From an uncultured Eubacteriales bacterium (lineage in GTDB: Bacteria > Bacillota > Clostridia > Christensenellales > Aristaeellaceae), in the NCBI GenBank assembly GCA_902778055.1, contig CACYWL010000019.1, positions 1 through 62,192 on the forward strand: DNA of 62,192 nucleotides. Reading direction: 5' to 3'. Positions 62,022 to 62,192 of this stretch are shown one piece after another (position 1 is the first letter of the stretch; each line of letters starts with the position of its first letter). Below the pieces are notes generated by a model, which was not told where the DNA came from, made no database searches, and worked only from the letters and a program-made list of their open reading frames with translations. A program made the position numbers and the translations under genes.

Positions 62022-62192
62022 GGCTTCTGCCGTCACGGTCACCGGGGCTCTGGAGATTGTAAAGTCACCATTCGTTACCGTCACGTTGTAGTTGCCATTC
62101 GCAGTATAGCTCGCTGTCAGAACATCTTCATAGGTTCCAGCAGCTTCCTCTGTGTTCGTCCTGCTGTACGTGATCGTTCCCAGATCACCTTC

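Larger units (their letters stand above)
59238..62192 (-). pseudogene. 3' part of giant MBG-repeat surface protein, broken by two frameshifts
   Basis: The reading frame enters at the window edge (62192) and the 5' end lies outside. At least ten MBG-type units of 70-80 residues follow, with K-YGD-DPELTATVTG and GENAGTY-IT as recurrent marks. Near the end is a MucBP-like unit (SYSLVIHYWTEDGPA, then YTLTVRFPDINGNE). The frame breaks at 61031-61076 through an exact 23-bp tandem duplication. It breaks again near 59660, where the CTCTCCC context suggests loss of one CT. Removing the first and restoring the second gives an unbroken protein: DPEFTANYGEGDLVGED and FNLSPAKGGYTVDQP. It ends in INDYMTPLGLGEV...EAIE with no LPxTG or TM. 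It may be a pseudogene, a phase-variable gene or an assembly fault. Confidence 0.8.

Overview
The window looks like a chromosomal segment of a GC-rich, Gram-positive-type anaerobe of the class Clostridia, probably a gut or rumen lineage. The evidence is a nine-gene F-type ATP synthase operon, the DnaD/DnaI primosome pair, long-form HPF, a DUF368 lipid-carrier transporter, BMP/Nup nucleoside transport, rubredoxin, many sugar-type ABC genes, strong AGGAGG ribosome binding sites and sigma-A promoters. I cannot name a species. There are no tRNA, rRNA, CRISPR, phage or IS genes.

Layout. 0.1-4.5 kb (minus): a 7-TM protein of unknown function, a DUF218 membrane protein, a secreted alpha/beta hydrolase and an XRE regulator with a zinc ribbon. 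This part looks less GC-rich than the rest. 4.7-9.7 kb (plus): a 1385-aa secreted clostripain-family peptidase and a ProX-type tRNA deacylase. 9.8-18 kb (minus): an M18 aminopeptidase behind the operon atpI-B-E-F-H-A-G-D-C. Subunit c carries a two-carboxylate, Na+-type site, and epsilon has no C-terminal inhibitory domain. 18.2-20.4 kb: a secreted OB-like protein and a MATE exporter. 20.5-25.6 kb (minus): a translationally coupled operon of a NusG paralogue, an ABC ATPase, two sugar-type permeases and a doubly anchored binding protein. 25.8-28.9 kb (plus): a split cobalamin methionine synthase, with the reactivation domain and the catalytic part as separate overlapping genes. 29-34.8 kb (minus): xpt, a BMP binding protein and NupOPQ-like genes, a purine nucleoside uptake and salvage operon with an internal terminator. 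35.1-36.4 kb (plus): an 8-Cys small protein and a DUF368 transporter. 36.5-42.2 kb (minus): a NahK-like kinase, an SH3/NlpC-type protein with a triplicated C-terminal motif, HPF behind a sigma-H-like promoter, an ArsC-like protein and a DnaI-like loader.

42.2-53.9 kb (minus) reads as one long transcription unit. It encodes a repeat-rich BspA-like surface protein, an HlyD-like adaptor, a propeller-plus-solute-binding protein, two MalFG-type permeases, a second HlyD-like adaptor, a MacB-like membrane protein without an ATPase, and then dnaD (four DnaD-type repeats) and dnaI. This mix of importer and exporter parts is one of the two best candidates for an undescribed system. The other lies at 54-57.5 kb: a protein with an HsdR-type nuclease domain, a degenerate motor remnant and a C-terminal GIY-YIG nuclease domain, translationally coupled to an SDR oxidoreductase and a DUF2233 phosphodiester glycosidase. 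The window ends with rubredoxin, a HAD phosphatase, a 77-aa small protein and the 3' part of a giant MBG-repeat surface protein. That gene is broken by an exact 23-bp tandem duplication and by a second, smaller frameshift.

Start codons were refined by hand from ribosome binding sites and start/stop overlaps. All family assignments are read from motifs, without database searches.
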